Shown: positions 50,981-60,167 of the stretch, piece by piece
Layout of the letters: each line of letters starts with the position of its first letter
How positions within the stretch are numbered: the first letter of the stretch is position 1
DNA from: Mycobacteriales bacterium
GTDB taxonomy: Bacteria; Actinomycetota; Actinomycetes; Mycobacteriales; SCTD01
Length of the DNA stretch: 64,000 nt
Direction: 5' to 3'
NCBI GenBank assembly: GCA_040902655.1
Contig: JBBDWV010000025.1
Coordinates: 53,301 to 117,300, forward strand
The notes under the pieces: model-generated
The model's database searches: none
What the model was told of the DNA's origin: nothing
What the model saw: the letters and a program-made list of their open reading frames with translations, nothing else
Program-made: the position numbers and the translations under genes

Positions 50981-51882
50981 CTCCCGCCTGGGCCGGGTAA
51001 GCCGGGGAGCAGGACCCGCACCGCTGCGGGCCACACCGTGACCGTCGCCGGCAGCGTTCCCAACGGGTCGCCGTCGGCGAAGACGCGGAACGGCCGGTCG
51101 GCGTCCAGCTCCACGACCCGGCCCCGCCGGACGGTGATCGTCGGCTCCTCGACGTGGGTGCCCCGGAAGACCTTGGGCAGGGCGCGCAGGAAGGCGATCC
51201 GCCCGGTCGCTGCGGAAGCCACCACGTCGAGCTCTCCGTCCGACAGCGATGCCTCGGGCGCCAGTCGCATCCCGCCGCCGTAGATCCCGGAGTTGGCCAC
51301 CGCGAGCGACCAGCCACGCACCTCGAGCGGCGTGCCGTCGACGGTGTAGGAGAAGATCGCGTGTCTCCACGACGCGACGCTGGCCAGCGACCCGTAGAGA
51401 TACGTCAGCTGGCCCAGGGGCAGCCAGCTGGTGAGCACCCGCTCCTGCACGTCGCTGTCGAAGCCGACGCTGGCGATCCCGAGGAACGGCAGCTCGCCGG
51501 TCCCGCTCGTGACCATCCCGAGGTCGACCGGCTGCGGAGTCCCCGACGACAGGACGGCGCACGCCTCGACGGAGTTCTGCGAGATTCCCACGGCGCGGCA
51601 GAAGTCGTTGCCCCGTCCGCCGGGCACCACACCCATGACGCCACCGGTTGCCGCCACCGCACCGGCGACGCGTCCGACGGTCCCGTCGCCGCCCATCGCC
51701 ACGGCGATCCGCTCGCTTGCGACTGCCTCACGGCTGAGCTCGTCTGCGTGTTCCAGGGACCTGGTCGTGGTCACGACGACGTCGTGCCCCGCGCCGCGTA
51801 GCGCGGCCTCGACCGCTGGCAGCAATCTGGCTCCCCGGCCTCCACCGGAGCACGGGTTGACCACCAGCTGCAGTCGGCGCAT
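50977..51882 (-). CDS. diacylglycerol kinase-family lipid kinase (DgkB/YegS type)
   Basis: This 301-residue enzyme has the kinase N-lobe with NPCSGGGRG and the nucleotide motif VAMGGDGTVGRVAG, then VPGGRGNDFCRAVG. The second lobe has VANSGIYGGGMRLAPEA and SDGELDVV. DAGK-type proteins phosphorylate diacylglycerol or related lipids with ATP. It overlaps the convergent SPFH gene by four bases. Upstream lies a long hairpin that ends the preceding gene. Confidence 0.9.
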   Translation of the reverse strand: MRRLQLVVNPCSGGGRGARLLPAVEAALRGAGHDVVVTTTRSLEHADELSREAVASERIAVAMGGDGTVGRVAGAVAATGGVMGVVPGGRGNDFCRAVGISQNSVEACAVLSSGTPQPVDLGMVTSGTGELPFLGIASVGFDSDVQERVLTSWLPLGQLTYLYGSLASVASWRHAIFSYTVDGTPLEVRGWSLAVANSGIYGGGMRLAPEASLSDGELDVVASAATGRIAFLRALPKVFRGTHVEEPTITVRRGRVVELDADRPFRVFADGDPLGTLPATVTVWPAAVRVLLPGLPGPGGS

Positions 51883-51936
51883 CAGTCCTCCGGAGGATCA
51901 GCGTGCCGGGTCGAGGGCACGTGCACCGCATATCAC

Positions 51937-51996
51937 GTACACCGCGTATATGGAACTGCTGACGCCGACGGCAGCAGTTCCATATACGCGGTGCAC
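51937..51996. terminator. long hairpin (25-nt arms, 10-nt loop)
   Basis: The arms 51937-51961 and 51972-51996 are complementary at 24 of 25 positions and contain ACCGCGTATATGGAACTGC. The AT-rich core (CGTATATGGAA) is unlike the surrounding GC-rich DNA. It lies between the stop of the minus-strand gene at 52056 and the start of the lipid kinase gene. It could terminate the first gene, or be a mobile palindrome or protein site. A shorter related stretch (CACGTACACCGC with CACCGCATATCAC) lies beside it. Confidence 0.7.
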
Positions 51997-52055
51997 ACCA
52001 TGCAGGGGAGCAATCTCCCGGCAGCTTCCGGCGAGGCCGAGGACCGGCCGGCCGT

Positions 52056-52646
52056 TCAGGAGGTGAGTGTCGGCACCCGCAGGCGCAGGAAGGGCACCCG
52101 GTCCAGGATCGCCGTTCCGGACCGGTTGACGGCGACGGAGTCGCGGGTCACCAGCCAACGCCACAGGTCGTGCTCGCCCTCCTCGCGGCGGGCGAGAAAG
52201 GCCACCCGGCGGGCCGGGCCGCAGGCGAGCAGCCCCCACTCCTGTGACAGCGAGTCGTCGCTGCGCAGCGGGACGGTCAACGGCCGGCGCCGGTCCGTGA
52301 CGGCGCGGGGGAGGTCCGGCCCCAGGACGACGACGGTGGCGCCACCCCTGACCAGCTGAGCGCAGCTGGCGGCCAGGTCGGCCGCCACCAGCGCGTTGGG
52401 CACGACCAGCAGCGCCAGGGTGGTGCCCGGCAGCAGCGCGCTGGTCTCGACGGTGCGGATCCGGGCCTGCAGGACGCTGCGGTCGGCGGGCGGGTGGGTG
52501 TCGGCGGGCACCGCTGCGGCGGCCCGGCCGAAGACGGAGGAGCGCGGGGCGGGGGCGCGCTTGGCCGCCTCCGGGGCGCGCAGCGCCTGGACGGCGGCGC
52601 GCAGGCGCAGCGCCGGGTCGGCGCCGGCGTCCCCGTGCTCGGTCAT
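52056..52646 (-). CDS. conserved hypothetical protein
   Basis: This 196-residue protein has a charged N-terminus (DPALRLRAAVQALRAPEAAKR, partly disordered) and a compact C-terminal domain: SALLPGTTLALLVVPNALVA, ATVVVLGPDLPRAV, WGLLACGPARRVAFLARREE, then WRWLVTRDSVAVNRSG. The alternating strands and helices might be a Rossmann-like or DICT-like sensory fold. I do not assign a function. ATG at 52646. It faces the gene at 52698 divergently. Confidence 0.7.
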   Translation of the reverse strand: MTEHGDAGADPALRLRAAVQALRAPEAAKRAPAPRSSVFGRAAAAVPADTHPPADRSVLQARIRTVETSALLPGTTLALLVVPNALVAADLAASCAQLVRGGATVVVLGPDLPRAVTDRRRPLTVPLRSDDSLSQEWGLLACGPARRVAFLARREEGEHDLWRWLVTRDSVAVNRSGTAILDRVPFLRLRVPTLTS

Positions 52647-52697
52647 GCAAGCTTTGTCGACAGGACCGGCACAGGCCTTGACGGCAGGACGGAGAGC

Positions 52698-53069
52698 ATG
52701 ATGGTGCAGCTCGTCCCGCCCGGCTGGCCGCAGCAGGTCCTGCCGCCGCAGGCGCCGGAGTGGGAGCGCAGTGCCGTCGGCTGGCTGTTCGACCTGTGCC
52801 CGGCCGAGTACCGCGCGCACGAGGTCCTACGCCGCCACCCGGTCGTGCTCGCCCGGTTCGCCGCCGGGCACGTCGGCTCGGCCGTGGAGGCCGCGCGTGC
52901 GGGGTTGCGCACCGTACGCGCCGAGCTGAGCGCGGTGGTGCCGGGCGACGTCGTGGAGGCGGCCATCGCGGCGTACGAGCGGGAAGGGCGGCGGCTGGTG
53001 CGGGTCGCCCGCGAGGTGGCGCTGGTCGACGCGGCCCTGCGGGGGGAGCGGCACGTCCCGCGGCTGTAG
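52698..53069 (+). CDS. conserved actinobacterial hypothetical protein
   Basis: This 123-residue protein begins MMVQLVPPGWPQQVLPPQAP, then WERSAVGWLFDLCPAEYRAH and a mostly helical remainder (RFAAGHVGSAVEAARAGLRTV, AAIAAYEREGRRLVRVAREVAL). It has no membrane span. Unassigned family often found near dxs. Its stop lies in the left arm of a hairpin. GGAG just before the ATG supports the start. Confidence 0.8.
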   Translation: MMVQLVPPGWPQQVLPPQAPEWERSAVGWLFDLCPAEYRAHEVLRRHPVVLARFAAGHVGSAVEAARAGLRTVRAELSAVVPGDVVEAAIAAYEREGRRLVRVAREVALVDAALRGERHVPRL

Positions 53070-53098
53070 CGCGGCTCGTCCCGCGGCAGTACAGCCGC
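53060..53098 (+). terminator. hairpin terminator including the stop codon
   Basis: GCGGCTGTA (53060-53068) pairs perfectly with TACAGCCGC (53090-53098). A nested CGCGG/CCGCG stem lies inside. The TAG stop (53067-53069) is in the left arm, as in the hairpins at 26919 and 33577 where stop codons also fall within the structure. Confidence 0.6.
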
Positions 53099-53100
53099 AG

Positions 53101-53148
53101 GGGCGAACCGCCGCAGGAGGTCGCCCGAAGGTGTCGGCGGGACCTTCG
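53101..53148 (+). promoter_or_regulatory. possible competing hairpins upstream of dxs
   Basis: GGGCGA (53101-53106) can pair with TCGCCC (53121-53126). CGAAGGT (53126-53132) can pair with ACCTTCG (53142-53148). GGGCGAA at 53101 can also pair with TTCGCCC at 53146-53151. The second and third pairings exclude each other. An attenuator is possible; chance pairing in GC-rich DNA is also likely. The dxs GTG is about 40 bp further. Confidence 0.25.
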
Positions 53149-53189
53149 CCCGTAGACTCGGGCTTCCCCTGACCCTTTGGAGAGCCGCC

Positions 53190-55100
53190 GTGAGCCTGCT
53201 CGACAGCGTCTCGGGGCCCGCCGACCTCGAGCGCCTGCGGCCCGACGAGCTGCCCCTGCTCGCCGCCGAGATCCGTGACGTGATGGTCGACACCGTCTCG
53301 CGGACCGGCGGCCATCTCGGGCCCAGCCTGGGTGTCGTCGAGGCAACCTTGGCGATCCACCGGGTGTTCGACTCCCCGCGCGACAAGATCGTCTGGGACA
53401 CCGGCCACCAGTCCTACGTCCACAAGCTGGTCACCGGCCGCCGCGAGCGCTTCGACACGCTGCGCAAGAAGGACGGGCTCTCCGGCTACCCCAGCCGCGC
53501 CGAGTCCGAGCACGACCTGGTCGAGAACAGTCACGCCTCTACGGCCCTGTCGTATGCCGACGGGCTGGCCAAGGCCTACCGGCTACGCGGCGAGCAGCGG
53601 CACGTGGTCGCCGTCGTCGGCGACGGAGCTCTCACCGGCGGCATGTGCTGGGAGGCGCTGAACAACATCGCGGCCTCGTCGCTGCCGGTGGTGATCGTCG
53701 TCAACGACAACGGCCGCTCGTACTCGCCGACGATCGGCGGGCTGGCCGACCACCTCGCGTCGCTGCGGATGACGCAGGGCTACGAGCGGGCGCTCGACAC
53801 GGTCAAGACGACGCTGTCGCGGACCCCCGTCGTGGGGACACCGCTCTACACCGCGCTGCACGGGCTCAAGCGGGGGATCAAGGACTTCCTGCAGCCGCAG
53901 GTGCTGTTCGAGGACCTCGGGATGAAGTACGTCGGCCCGATCGACGGGCACGACATCGCCGCCATGGAGGCTGCGCTGCGGCGGGCGAAGGCCTTCGGTG
54001 GCCCGGTCATCGTGCACGCCGCCACCGTCAAGGGCTTCGGCTACCAGCCGGCCGTCGACGACGAGGCGGACTGCCTGCACAGCGTGGGGGTCATCGACCC
54101 GCTCACCGGGAAGGCGGTGACGGCCAGCGCGCGCGGCTGGACGAGCGTCCTCGGTGAGGAGCTGGTGGCGATCGGCGCCGAGCGCAGGGACGTCGTGGCG
54201 ATCACCGCCGCGATGCTCCAGCCGGTCGGCCTGCTGCGCTTCAGCGAGGCCTATCCCGACCGCACCTTCGACGTCGGCATCGCCGAGCAGCACGCCGTGA
54301 CCTCGGCGGCCGGTCTGGCGATGGGCGGTCTGCACCCCATCGTCTGCCTCTATGCGACCTTCCTCAACCGGGCCTTCGACCAGACCCTCATGGACGTCGC
54401 GCTGCACCGGCTCCCGGTCACCTTCGTGCTGGACCGGGCCGGCGTGACCGGTGAGGACGGCGCGAGCCACAACGGCATGTGGGACCTGTCCCTGCTCCAG
54501 CTCGTCCCCGGGATCCGGCTGGCCGCGCCGCGCGACGGCGCGACCCTGCGCGAGGAGCTGCGGGAGGCGGTCGCCGTCGACGACGGCCCGACGGCGATCC
54601 GCTTCCCGAAGGGTCCGCTGGGCGAGGACATCCACGCGGTCGAGCGGCGGGGGACGATGGACGTCCTGCGCCGGGCGCCGGGCGACGACGTGCTGCTGGT
54701 CGCGGTCGGGGCGATGGCCCGGCTGGGGCTCGAGGTGGCCGAGCGGGCTGCGGCCCAGGGCATCGGTGTGACGGTCGTGGACCCGCGGTGGGTGACTCCG
54801 GTGCCGGTCGAGCTGGTCGAGCTGGCCTCGGCGTACCGCCTGGTCCTCACGGTCGAGGACAACGGCCGCGTGGGCGGCGTCGGTGCACTGGTCAGTCAGG
54901 CGCTGCGGGACGCCGACGTCGACGTGCCGGCCCGGGACGTCGGCATCCCGCAGCGCTTCCTGGACCACGCCAGCCGGGCCGAGGTGCTGGCTGGTATCGG
55001 CCTGACGGCGCAGGACGTCGCGCGCCGCCTGGTCGAGACGATGGCCCGGCTCGACGGTGCCGGTGTGCCCGAGGAGCGCACTGCCGACGAGACGTCGTAG
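53190..55100 (+). CDS. dxs: 1-deoxy-D-xylulose-5-phosphate synthase
   Basis: This 636-residue ThDP enzyme condenses pyruvate and glyceraldehyde 3-phosphate, the first step of the MEP isoprenoid pathway. It has [35 protein letters not shown], the ThDP motif [18 protein letters not shown], and later [18 protein letters not shown] and [14 protein letters not shown] (catalytic Glu region). The C-terminal transketolase domain is complete. The GTG start has TTTGGAGAG at 53177-53185. Confidence 0.95.
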   Translation: MSLLDSVSGPADLERLRPDELPLLAAEIRDVMVDTVSRTGGHLGPSLGVVEATLAIHRVFDSPRDKIVWDTGHQSYVHKLVTGRRERFDTLRKKDGLSGYPSRAESEHDLVENSHASTALSYADGLAKAYRLRGEQRHVVAVVGDGALTGGMCWEALNNIAASSLPVVIVVNDNGRSYSPTIGGLADHLASLRMTQGYERALDTVKTTLSRTPVVGTPLYTALHGLKRGIKDFLQPQVLFEDLGMKYVGPIDGHDIAAMEAALRRAKAFGGPVIVHAATVKGFGYQPAVDDEADCLHSVGVIDPLTGKAVTASARGWTSVLGEELVAIGAERRDVVAITAAMLQPVGLLRFSEAYPDRTFDVGIAEQHAVTSAAGLAMGGLHPIVCLYATFLNRAFDQTLMDVALHRLPVTFVLDRAGVTGEDGASHNGMWDLSLLQLVPGIRLAAPRDGATLREELREAVAVDDGPTAIRFPKGPLGEDIHAVERRGTMDVLRRAPGDDVLLVAVGAMARLGLEVAERAAAQGIGVTVVDPRWVTPVPVELVELASAYRLVLTVEDNGRVGGVGALVSQALRDADVDVPARDVGIPQRFLDHASRAEVLAGIGLTAQDVARRLVETMARLDGAGVPEERTADETS

Positions 55101-55119
55101 GGCTGTCGCGGCGGCGGCT

Positions 55120-55965
55120 TCAGCGGTAGAGCACGTCCCGGACCCATGGCGGGTCCGCCGCCGGGTCGCGCAACACGATCTGTTCCGGTCGCCCGCCGTC
55201 TGCCGCCAGCGTCAACTCGTCGGCGGTCAGCAGCAGCGGCCGGGCGAAGCCGCGCTCGGCTGCCGGGGTGGCAGCCGCGGCCGCGGGCCCGAAGGCCGGG
55301 TCGATGAGGGCCAGCCGGGTCCAGCCGCGCCGGCGCATCGGGACCACCGCCGCACCCAGGCCGCCGGCCGCGGCCGCCAGGGAGGCGCGCAGCGTGCGCG
55401 CGCCGAGCAGGGTGAGCGCGTCGCAGTCCCCGTAGGGCCGCAGCACGCCCTTCGGGTCGCGCGCCAGCCGTTCGGCGGCCAGCTGCCCCATGTCCTCCAG
55501 GAGCCGGCGGGCCGCTTCCCAGGCCCGGTCGGCGCCGATGCCCGCGGAGTCCAGCGCGGGCGGGGGGACCAGCACCACGCGTTCGCGGTCGTGCGGGTCG
55601 AGTCCGACGGCCCCGAAGCCGAGGTCGAGGACATCACCGAGGACCCGCTCGCGCACCCAGTCCAGCCCCGGGTGCAGGACGTGGTCGACCGGGAGGCCGA
55701 CCGGCCGCAGGACACCCCTGAGGGACTCCGGACCGGCGTCGGCGCACCAGCGGCGGGCGAGCAGCCAGTCGGCCAGCCGGGTGCGCCCGCTGGCGGTCTC
55801 CGGGTCGTGGCCGGCCAGGGCATGACGGCACTCCGCCCACGACACCCACACCCGCGGCGAACCGGGGAGCGCGACACCGCGCCGGGCGGGTTCGAGGTCC
55901 ACGTCGTGCAGCACGCAGACGGCCAGCGCACCCCGGCGCAGCTCGACGGTCGTGGGTGCTCGCAC
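55120..55965 (-). CDS. conserved actinobacterial hypothetical protein
   Basis: This 281-residue protein begins with GTG (VRAPTTVELRRGALAVC). It has a central region DPHDRERVVLVPPPALDSAGI and RRLLEDMGQLAAERLARDPKGVL-type sequence, then PYGDCDALTLLGARTLRASLA and PMRRRGWTRLALIDPAFG. No catalytic motif is recognised. Neither a signal peptide nor membrane helices are evident. It converges on dxs and is divergent from the response regulator gene 90 bp away. Confidence 0.8.
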   Translation of the reverse strand: MRAPTTVELRRGALAVCVLHDVDLEPARRGVALPGSPRVWVSWAECRHALAGHDPETASGRTRLADWLLARRWCADAGPESLRGVLRPVGLPVDHVLHPGLDWVRERVLGDVLDLGFGAVGLDPHDRERVVLVPPPALDSAGIGADRAWEAARRLLEDMGQLAAERLARDPKGVLRPYGDCDALTLLGARTLRASLAAAAGGLGAAVVPMRRRGWTRLALIDPAFGPAAAAATPAAERGFARPLLLTADELTLAADGGRPEQIVLRDPAADPPWVRDVLYR

Positions 55966-56055
55966 GACGGCACGCTACCCGCGCAGCAGGAGGGTCAGGC
56001 GGGGCCGAGTGGGTGACCGGCCGGCTCCCCGCCGACGCTCCGTTAGCGTCACGGG

Positions 56056-56721
56056 ATGCGCGTGCTGGTGGTCGAGGACGAGGTGCCGCTGGCCGACGCC
56101 GTCGCCCGCGGCCTGCGCCGCGAAGGCATGGCGGTGGACACGGCGTACGACGGCGACAGCGGCCTCGAGAAGGCGATGATGACCCGCTACGACGTCCTGG
56201 TGCTCGACCGGGACCTGCCCGGCCGCTCCGGTGACGACGTGTGCCGCAGGCTCACCGCCGACGGCTCGCTGACCCGGGTGCTCATGCTCACGGCCGCCGG
56301 CGGGCTGGTGGACCGGGTCGCCGGACTCGAGCTCGGAGCCGACGACTACCTGGCCAAGCCGTTCGCGTTCACCGAGCTGGTCGCCCGGGTGCGGGCGCTC
56401 GGCCGGCGGGCCACCCCGGCCGCACCGCCCGTCCTGCACGGCCCGGGTGGGATCGTCGTCGATCCGGCCCGGCGCACCGCGACCCGCGGCGGCGTCGACC
56501 TCGCGCTGACCCGCAAGGAGCTGGGTGTGCTGGAGGTGCTGCTGGCGGCCGAGGGTGCAGTGGTGTCGAGCGAGGAGCTGCTCGAGCGGGTGTGGGACGA
56601 GTTCGCCGACCCGTTCACGACGACGGTCCGGGTGACGGTCATGACGCTGCGCAAGAAGCTGGGGGAGCCGCGGGTCGTCCACACGGTGGTCGGCGCCGGC
56701 TACCGGATCGCGGAGCTGTGA
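56056..56721 (+). CDS. OmpR-family response regulator
   Basis: This 221-residue regulator has a receiver domain with acidic pair E7/D8, the phosphoacceptor Asp51 in LVLDRDLPG, and Lys in DDYLAKPFAF. A winged-helix DNA-binding domain follows (VDLALTRKELGVLEVLLAA, then FTTTVRVTVMTLRKKLG). The histidine kinase gene follows 6 bp after the stop, so they form one two-component system. Signal and targets are unknown. Confidence 0.93.
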   Translation: MRVLVVEDEVPLADAVARGLRREGMAVDTAYDGDSGLEKAMMTRYDVLVLDRDLPGRSGDDVCRRLTADGSLTRVLMLTAAGGLVDRVAGLELGADDYLAKPFAFTELVARVRALGRRATPAAPPVLHGPGGIVVDPARRTATRGGVDLALTRKELGVLEVLLAAEGAVVSSEELLERVWDEFADPFTTTVRVTVMTLRKKLGEPRVVHTVVGAGYRIAEL

Positions 56722-56727
56722 GAGCCG

Positions 56728-57864
56728 ATGACTGAGCCGCGCACCACCCTGCGCTGGCGCCTGACGCTCGTCTACAGCACGGTCGCGCTCACCGTCGGGC
56801 TGCTGCTGCTCCTGCTGTCGACGGTGCTCGTCGACCGCGCGCTGCAGGCCGGCTCGCTGTCGCCGACCCTGCCGATCCGCATCCCGCGCGAGGGCCCTGA
56901 CCTGGTCACCACGCTCGGCGTCGTCCAGGACGACCTGCGGCAGGAGGCGCTGCGTTCGCTGCTGCACCAGGGGCTGCTCGCGCTGCTCCTGCTCGGCACG
57001 CTCGGCGTCGCGGTCTCGTACTACCTGGCCGGCCGGGTCCTGCAGCCGCTGCATGACATCACCGCGGCCGCGCAGCGCCTGTCGGTCGAGCGGCTGGACG
57101 CACGGATCGACCTGCAGGGCCCCGAGGACGAGCTCAAGCAGCTGGCCGACACCTTCGACGCGATGCTCGGCCGGCTCGAGGCAGCCTTCGAGGCGCAGCG
57201 GCGGTTCGTCGCCGACGCCAGCCATGAGCTGCGGACCCCGCTGGCGGTGATGCGTACCGAGGTCGACGTCGCGCTGGCGGACCCGGCCGCGAGTCCGCAG
57301 GACCTCCGGGAAGCCGCACAGGTCGTGCGGGACGCGACCATGCGCGCCGACCGGCTGGTCGACAGCCTGCTGCTGCTCGCCCGGTCCGAGCGGGGCACCG
57401 GCCCGGACGTCCTCGAGCGGGTCGAGCTGCCCGAGGTGGCGGCGCAGGCGTTGGCCGCGGTGGCCGCGGAGGTCGAGGAGCGCGGGCTGCAGGTCGCCAC
57501 GTCGCTGGGGCCCGGGGGCGTCCTCGGGGACCGGGGCCTGCTGGAGCGGCTGGCGGGGAACCTGGTCGAGAACGCCGTGCGGCACAACGTCGTGGGCGGC
57601 TGGGTCCGGGTGGACACCGGGACGGTGGAGGACTGCGCCCGTATCCAGGTCGCGAACTCCGGTGGGCCGGTCGCCGCGGAAGAGGTGACCGGGCTGTTCG
57701 AGCCGTTCCGTCGGTACGGCACCGCCCGCACGGCCCGCCGCGGCGCCGGGCTCGGCCTCGCGATCGTCCGTGCCGTGGCGGAGCTGCACGGCGGAACGGC
57801 CCACGCCGCGGCCCGCCGCGACGGCGGTCTGACCGTGACGGTCGACCTTCCCCGGGGCCCGTAG
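56728..57864 (+). CDS. sensor histidine kinase
   Basis: This 378-residue membrane kinase has helices near residues 11-33 and 81-100 flanking a short extracellular loop, a HAMP domain (LAGRVLQPLHDITAAAQRLS), the phospho-His in ASHELRTPLAVM and the ATPase N-box LVENAVRHN. The G-boxes end with GAGLGLAIVRAVAELHGG. The first G-box is weak (ANSGGPVAAEEV in place of DNGPGI), as in several actinobacterial kinases. It partners the preceding OmpR-type regulator. Confidence 0.92.
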   Translation: MTEPRTTLRWRLTLVYSTVALTVGLLLLLLSTVLVDRALQAGSLSPTLPIRIPREGPDLVTTLGVVQDDLRQEALRSLLHQGLLALLLLGTLGVAVSYYLAGRVLQPLHDITAAAQRLSVERLDARIDLQGPEDELKQLADTFDAMLGRLEAAFEAQRRFVADASHELRTPLAVMRTEVDVALADPAASPQDLREAAQVVRDATMRADRLVDSLLLLARSERGTGPDVLERVELPEVAAQALAAVAAEVEERGLQVATSLGPGGVLGDRGLLERLAGNLVENAVRHNVVGGWVRVDTGTVEDCARIQVANSGGPVAAEEVTGLFEPFRRYGTARTARRGAGLGLAIVRAVAELHGGTAHAAARRDGGLTVTVDLPRGP

Positions 57865-58005
57865 GGTGCTGTCCGGAGCAGCCGGCCTGGGCCGTTCGGC
57901 TCTGCCGACCTGTCCCGCCGGAGTCTTTTACGGAAAACGTCTGCGCGGAGCCGCCACAGGTGCGCATCATCAACACAGCGCAGGCGACGAGGAGGGCGGT
58001 CAGGC

Positions 58006-58257
58006 ATGGCAGTGGAGACGACAGCACACACGGACTTGGTGCTTCTGCTGGTCGTGCTGGGCCTGGCCGGGCTGGTCGTCCTGGCCGTCCGGCTGGCGCA
58101 TGACCTTGCCCCGGCGCGCCCGACGCTGCCTGACGAGGACTGTCCCCCGCCCGGGCTCGGCCGGCTGGTGCCGGTCGGCGGCCAGGTGGACCAGGAGTGC
58201 CGGCACGGCCTGGCCGCGCTCGAGTCCTGGCTGGTCACGCGCAGAGTGCGCCCCTAG
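58006..58257 (+). CDS. small single-pass membrane protein
   Basis: This 83-residue protein begins MAVETTAHTDLVLLLVVLGL, with a membrane helix about 10-32, then an extra-membrane domain with two Cys (DEDCPPPGLGRL, DQECRHGL). No family recognised. GAGGAGGG just upstream supports the ATG. A hairpin terminator follows three bases after the stop. The 141-bp gap before it holds a possible promoter but no other gene. Confidence 0.6.
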   Translation: MAVETTAHTDLVLLLVVLGLAGLVVLAVRLAHDLAPARPTLPDEDCPPPGLGRLVPVGGQVDQECRHGLAALESWLVTRRVRP

Positions 58258-58259
58258 AC

Positions 58260-58302
58260 CAGTGGGTGGCTGCGGTCCGAGGGGGGCCACAGTCACCCAC
58301 TG
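58260..58302 (+). terminator. hairpin terminator
   Basis: CAGTGGGTG (58260-58268) pairs exactly with CACCCACTG (58294-58302). A few more, imperfect pairs continue inward toward a G-rich loop. It begins three bases after the stop of the small membrane protein gene. Confidence 0.7.
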
Positions 58303-58351
58303 CCGACGTGCCGGCGGACCCGCGTTCCCTCAGGGGTGGGTCCTGCCGGCT

Positions 58352-58888
58352 TCAGCAGACGTGCCGCCCGCGGATGCGGGCGGGTGCGTCACCGCGCACG
58401 CACCGCACCCACGGCGGGTCGTCGTGCTGCTCGCCGAAGCCGAGCCGGCGCAGCAGCCGCCGGGACGGCTCGTTGCCGACGTGCACCTCGGCCACCAGGC
58501 GACGTACGCCGGGTTGCCGCTCCGCCCAGGCGCACAGCACGGCGACGGCCTCGGTGCCCAGGCCCTGTCGCCGCGCGGGCGCCGCGAGTGCGTAGCCGAG
58601 CAGCACGTCGCCTGCCGCGTCAGGCCCGCCCCGCCAGCCGCAGTCGCCGACGACGACACCCTCCACGGTGATCAGCCAGCCGCCGTCATCGCCCTCCGCG
58701 CCGTGTTCGGCGAGGGGGCGCAGGGCGTCGCCGGTACCGGTGTGCGGCCAGCCGGGCCCCGCCCGCAGTCCGGCGCGCGCCAGGACGGCCTCGTGGACAC
58801 CGTCGAGTGCGGCGCGGGCGAGCTCCCGCGACGTCGGCACCAGCGCCACCCGCGGGCCGGACAGGCGGGGCAGGGCCGGTGGGCTCAT
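58352..58888 (-). CDS. GNAT-family N-acetyltransferase
   Basis: This 178-residue protein has a RimJ-like layout: GPRVALVPTSRELARAAL, then VVGDCGWRGGPDAAGDVLLG, the acetyl-CoA loop APARRQGLGTEAVAVL, and a C-terminal RRLLRRLGFGEQHDD. It would acetylate an amino group of a protein or small molecule. Its ATG overlaps the stop of the RNase D-like gene (ATGA). Confidence 0.9.
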   Translation of the reverse strand: MSPPALPRLSGPRVALVPTSRELARAALDGVHEAVLARAGLRAGPGWPHTGTGDALRPLAEHGAEGDDGGWLITVEGVVVGDCGWRGGPDAAGDVLLGYALAAPARRQGLGTEAVAVLCAWAERQPGVRRLVAEVHVGNEPSRRLLRRLGFGEQHDDPPWVRCVRGDAPARIRGRHVC

Positions 58889-60144
58889 CCCTCGTCGGGT
58901 TCCGGGTCGGGCAGCACCTCGGCCAGCGGCCCGGCGACCCGGCGGACCTGCCAGTCACGGGCTCCGGCGGAGCACAGCGCGTCGGCCACCGCCTCCGGCG
59001 TCGCCGGGTAGGGCGGCGTCCAGACCAGGCGACGTACGGCTTCGGGTTGGACGAGGTTCTCCGGCGGCATCCGCAGCTCCTCGGCCAGCCCGCCGACCAC
59101 GGCGCGCACCCGGGCCAGCCGCTTGGCGGCGACCGGGTCCCGCTCCCCCCAGCGGTTGGCTGCCGGGGGTCCGTCCCCGCCGGGTACGGGTACGGGCAGC
59201 TCGGACTCCGGCAGGGCGGCAGCGGTCTGCAGTGCGCCGAACCAGGTGTCGACGTGCCGCCGGGTGGAACGGCCTCCGAAGACGGGCAGCCGGAGCAGCT
59301 CCGCGGGGCTGCCGGGGGCGGCGGTGACGGCGGCGACGATCGCGGCGTCCGGGAGGATCCGCCCCGGCGCGGTGTCGCGCCGGCGGGCCATCGCATCGCG
59401 GGCCTCCCACAGCGCCCGCACGGCAGCCAGCTGCCGGCGATTGCGCATGCGGTGGATGCCGGAGGTGCGGCGCCAGGGCTCCGCGCGGGGCGCGGCCGGC
59501 GGGGCCAGCCGGACCGCCTCGAACTCCTCGCGGGCCAGCTGGAGCTTGTCCTGTGCGCGGAGCTCGGCCTCGAGCGCCTCCCGGAGCTCGACCAGGACCT
59601 CGACGTCGAGCGCGGCGTAGACCAGCCAGGACTCCGGCAGCGGACGAGTGGACCAGTCGGCGGCCGAGTGCCCCTTCTCCAGCCGCAGCCCGAGGACGTT
59701 CTCGACCATCGCGCCGAGGCCCACCCGCTCGAAGCCGGCGAGTCGGCCGGCCAGCTCGGTGTCGAAGATCCGTGGCGGCACCATGCCGACCTCGGCCAGG
59801 CAGGGCAGGTCCTGGTTCGCCGCGTGCAGGATCCACTCGTCCTGCTGCAGGGCGGCCGACAGAGGCGACAGGTCGGGGCAGGCGATCGGGTCGATCAGTG
59901 CCGTACCGGCGCCGCGCCGGCGCAGCTGCACGAGGTAGGCGCGCTGGGAATAGCGGTAGCCGGAGGCGCGCTCGGCGTCCACGGCGACGGGACCGCTCCC
60001 GGCGGCGAAGCGGGCGACCACGGCGGTCAGTGCGCTCTCACCCTCGACGACCGGGGGGACACCGTCCCGGGGTGCGAGCAGCAGCTCGACCTGCGGCTCG
60101 TCGCCGGACACTCCCTCCTCGTGACCCGGCAGGGTCGTCGTCAT
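58885..60144 (-). CDS. RNase D-like 3'-5' exonuclease with HRDC domain
   Basis: This 419-residue protein has DEDD exonuclease motifs: Asp-x-Glu in VAVDAERASGYRY, HAANQDLPCLAEVG, and YAALDVEVLVELRE near residue 190. An HRDC domain follows (VRALWEARDAMARRRDTAPG, ILPDAAIV), then a C-terminal helical region. It probably trims the 3' ends of tRNA or other structured RNA. ATG at 60144 has no rival. Related genes lie close to dxs in other Actinobacteria. Confidence 0.92.
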   Translation of the reverse strand: MTTTLPGHEEGVSGDEPQVELLLAPRDGVPPVVEGESALTAVVARFAAGSGPVAVDAERASGYRYSQRAYLVQLRRRGAGTALIDPIACPDLSPLSAALQQDEWILHAANQDLPCLAEVGMVPPRIFDTELAGRLAGFERVGLGAMVENVLGLRLEKGHSAADWSTRPLPESWLVYAALDVEVLVELREALEAELRAQDKLQLAREEFEAVRLAPPAAPRAEPWRRTSGIHRMRNRRQLAAVRALWEARDAMARRRDTAPGRILPDAAIVAAVTAAPGSPAELLRLPVFGGRSTRRHVDTWFGALQTAAALPESELPVPVPGGDGPPAANRWGERDPVAAKRLARVRAVVGGLAEELRMPPENLVQPEAVRRLVWTPPYPATPEAVADALCSAGARDWQVRRVAGPLAEVLPDPEPDEG

Positions 60145-60167
60145 ACCCGAAGGGTACGGGACCGGAG

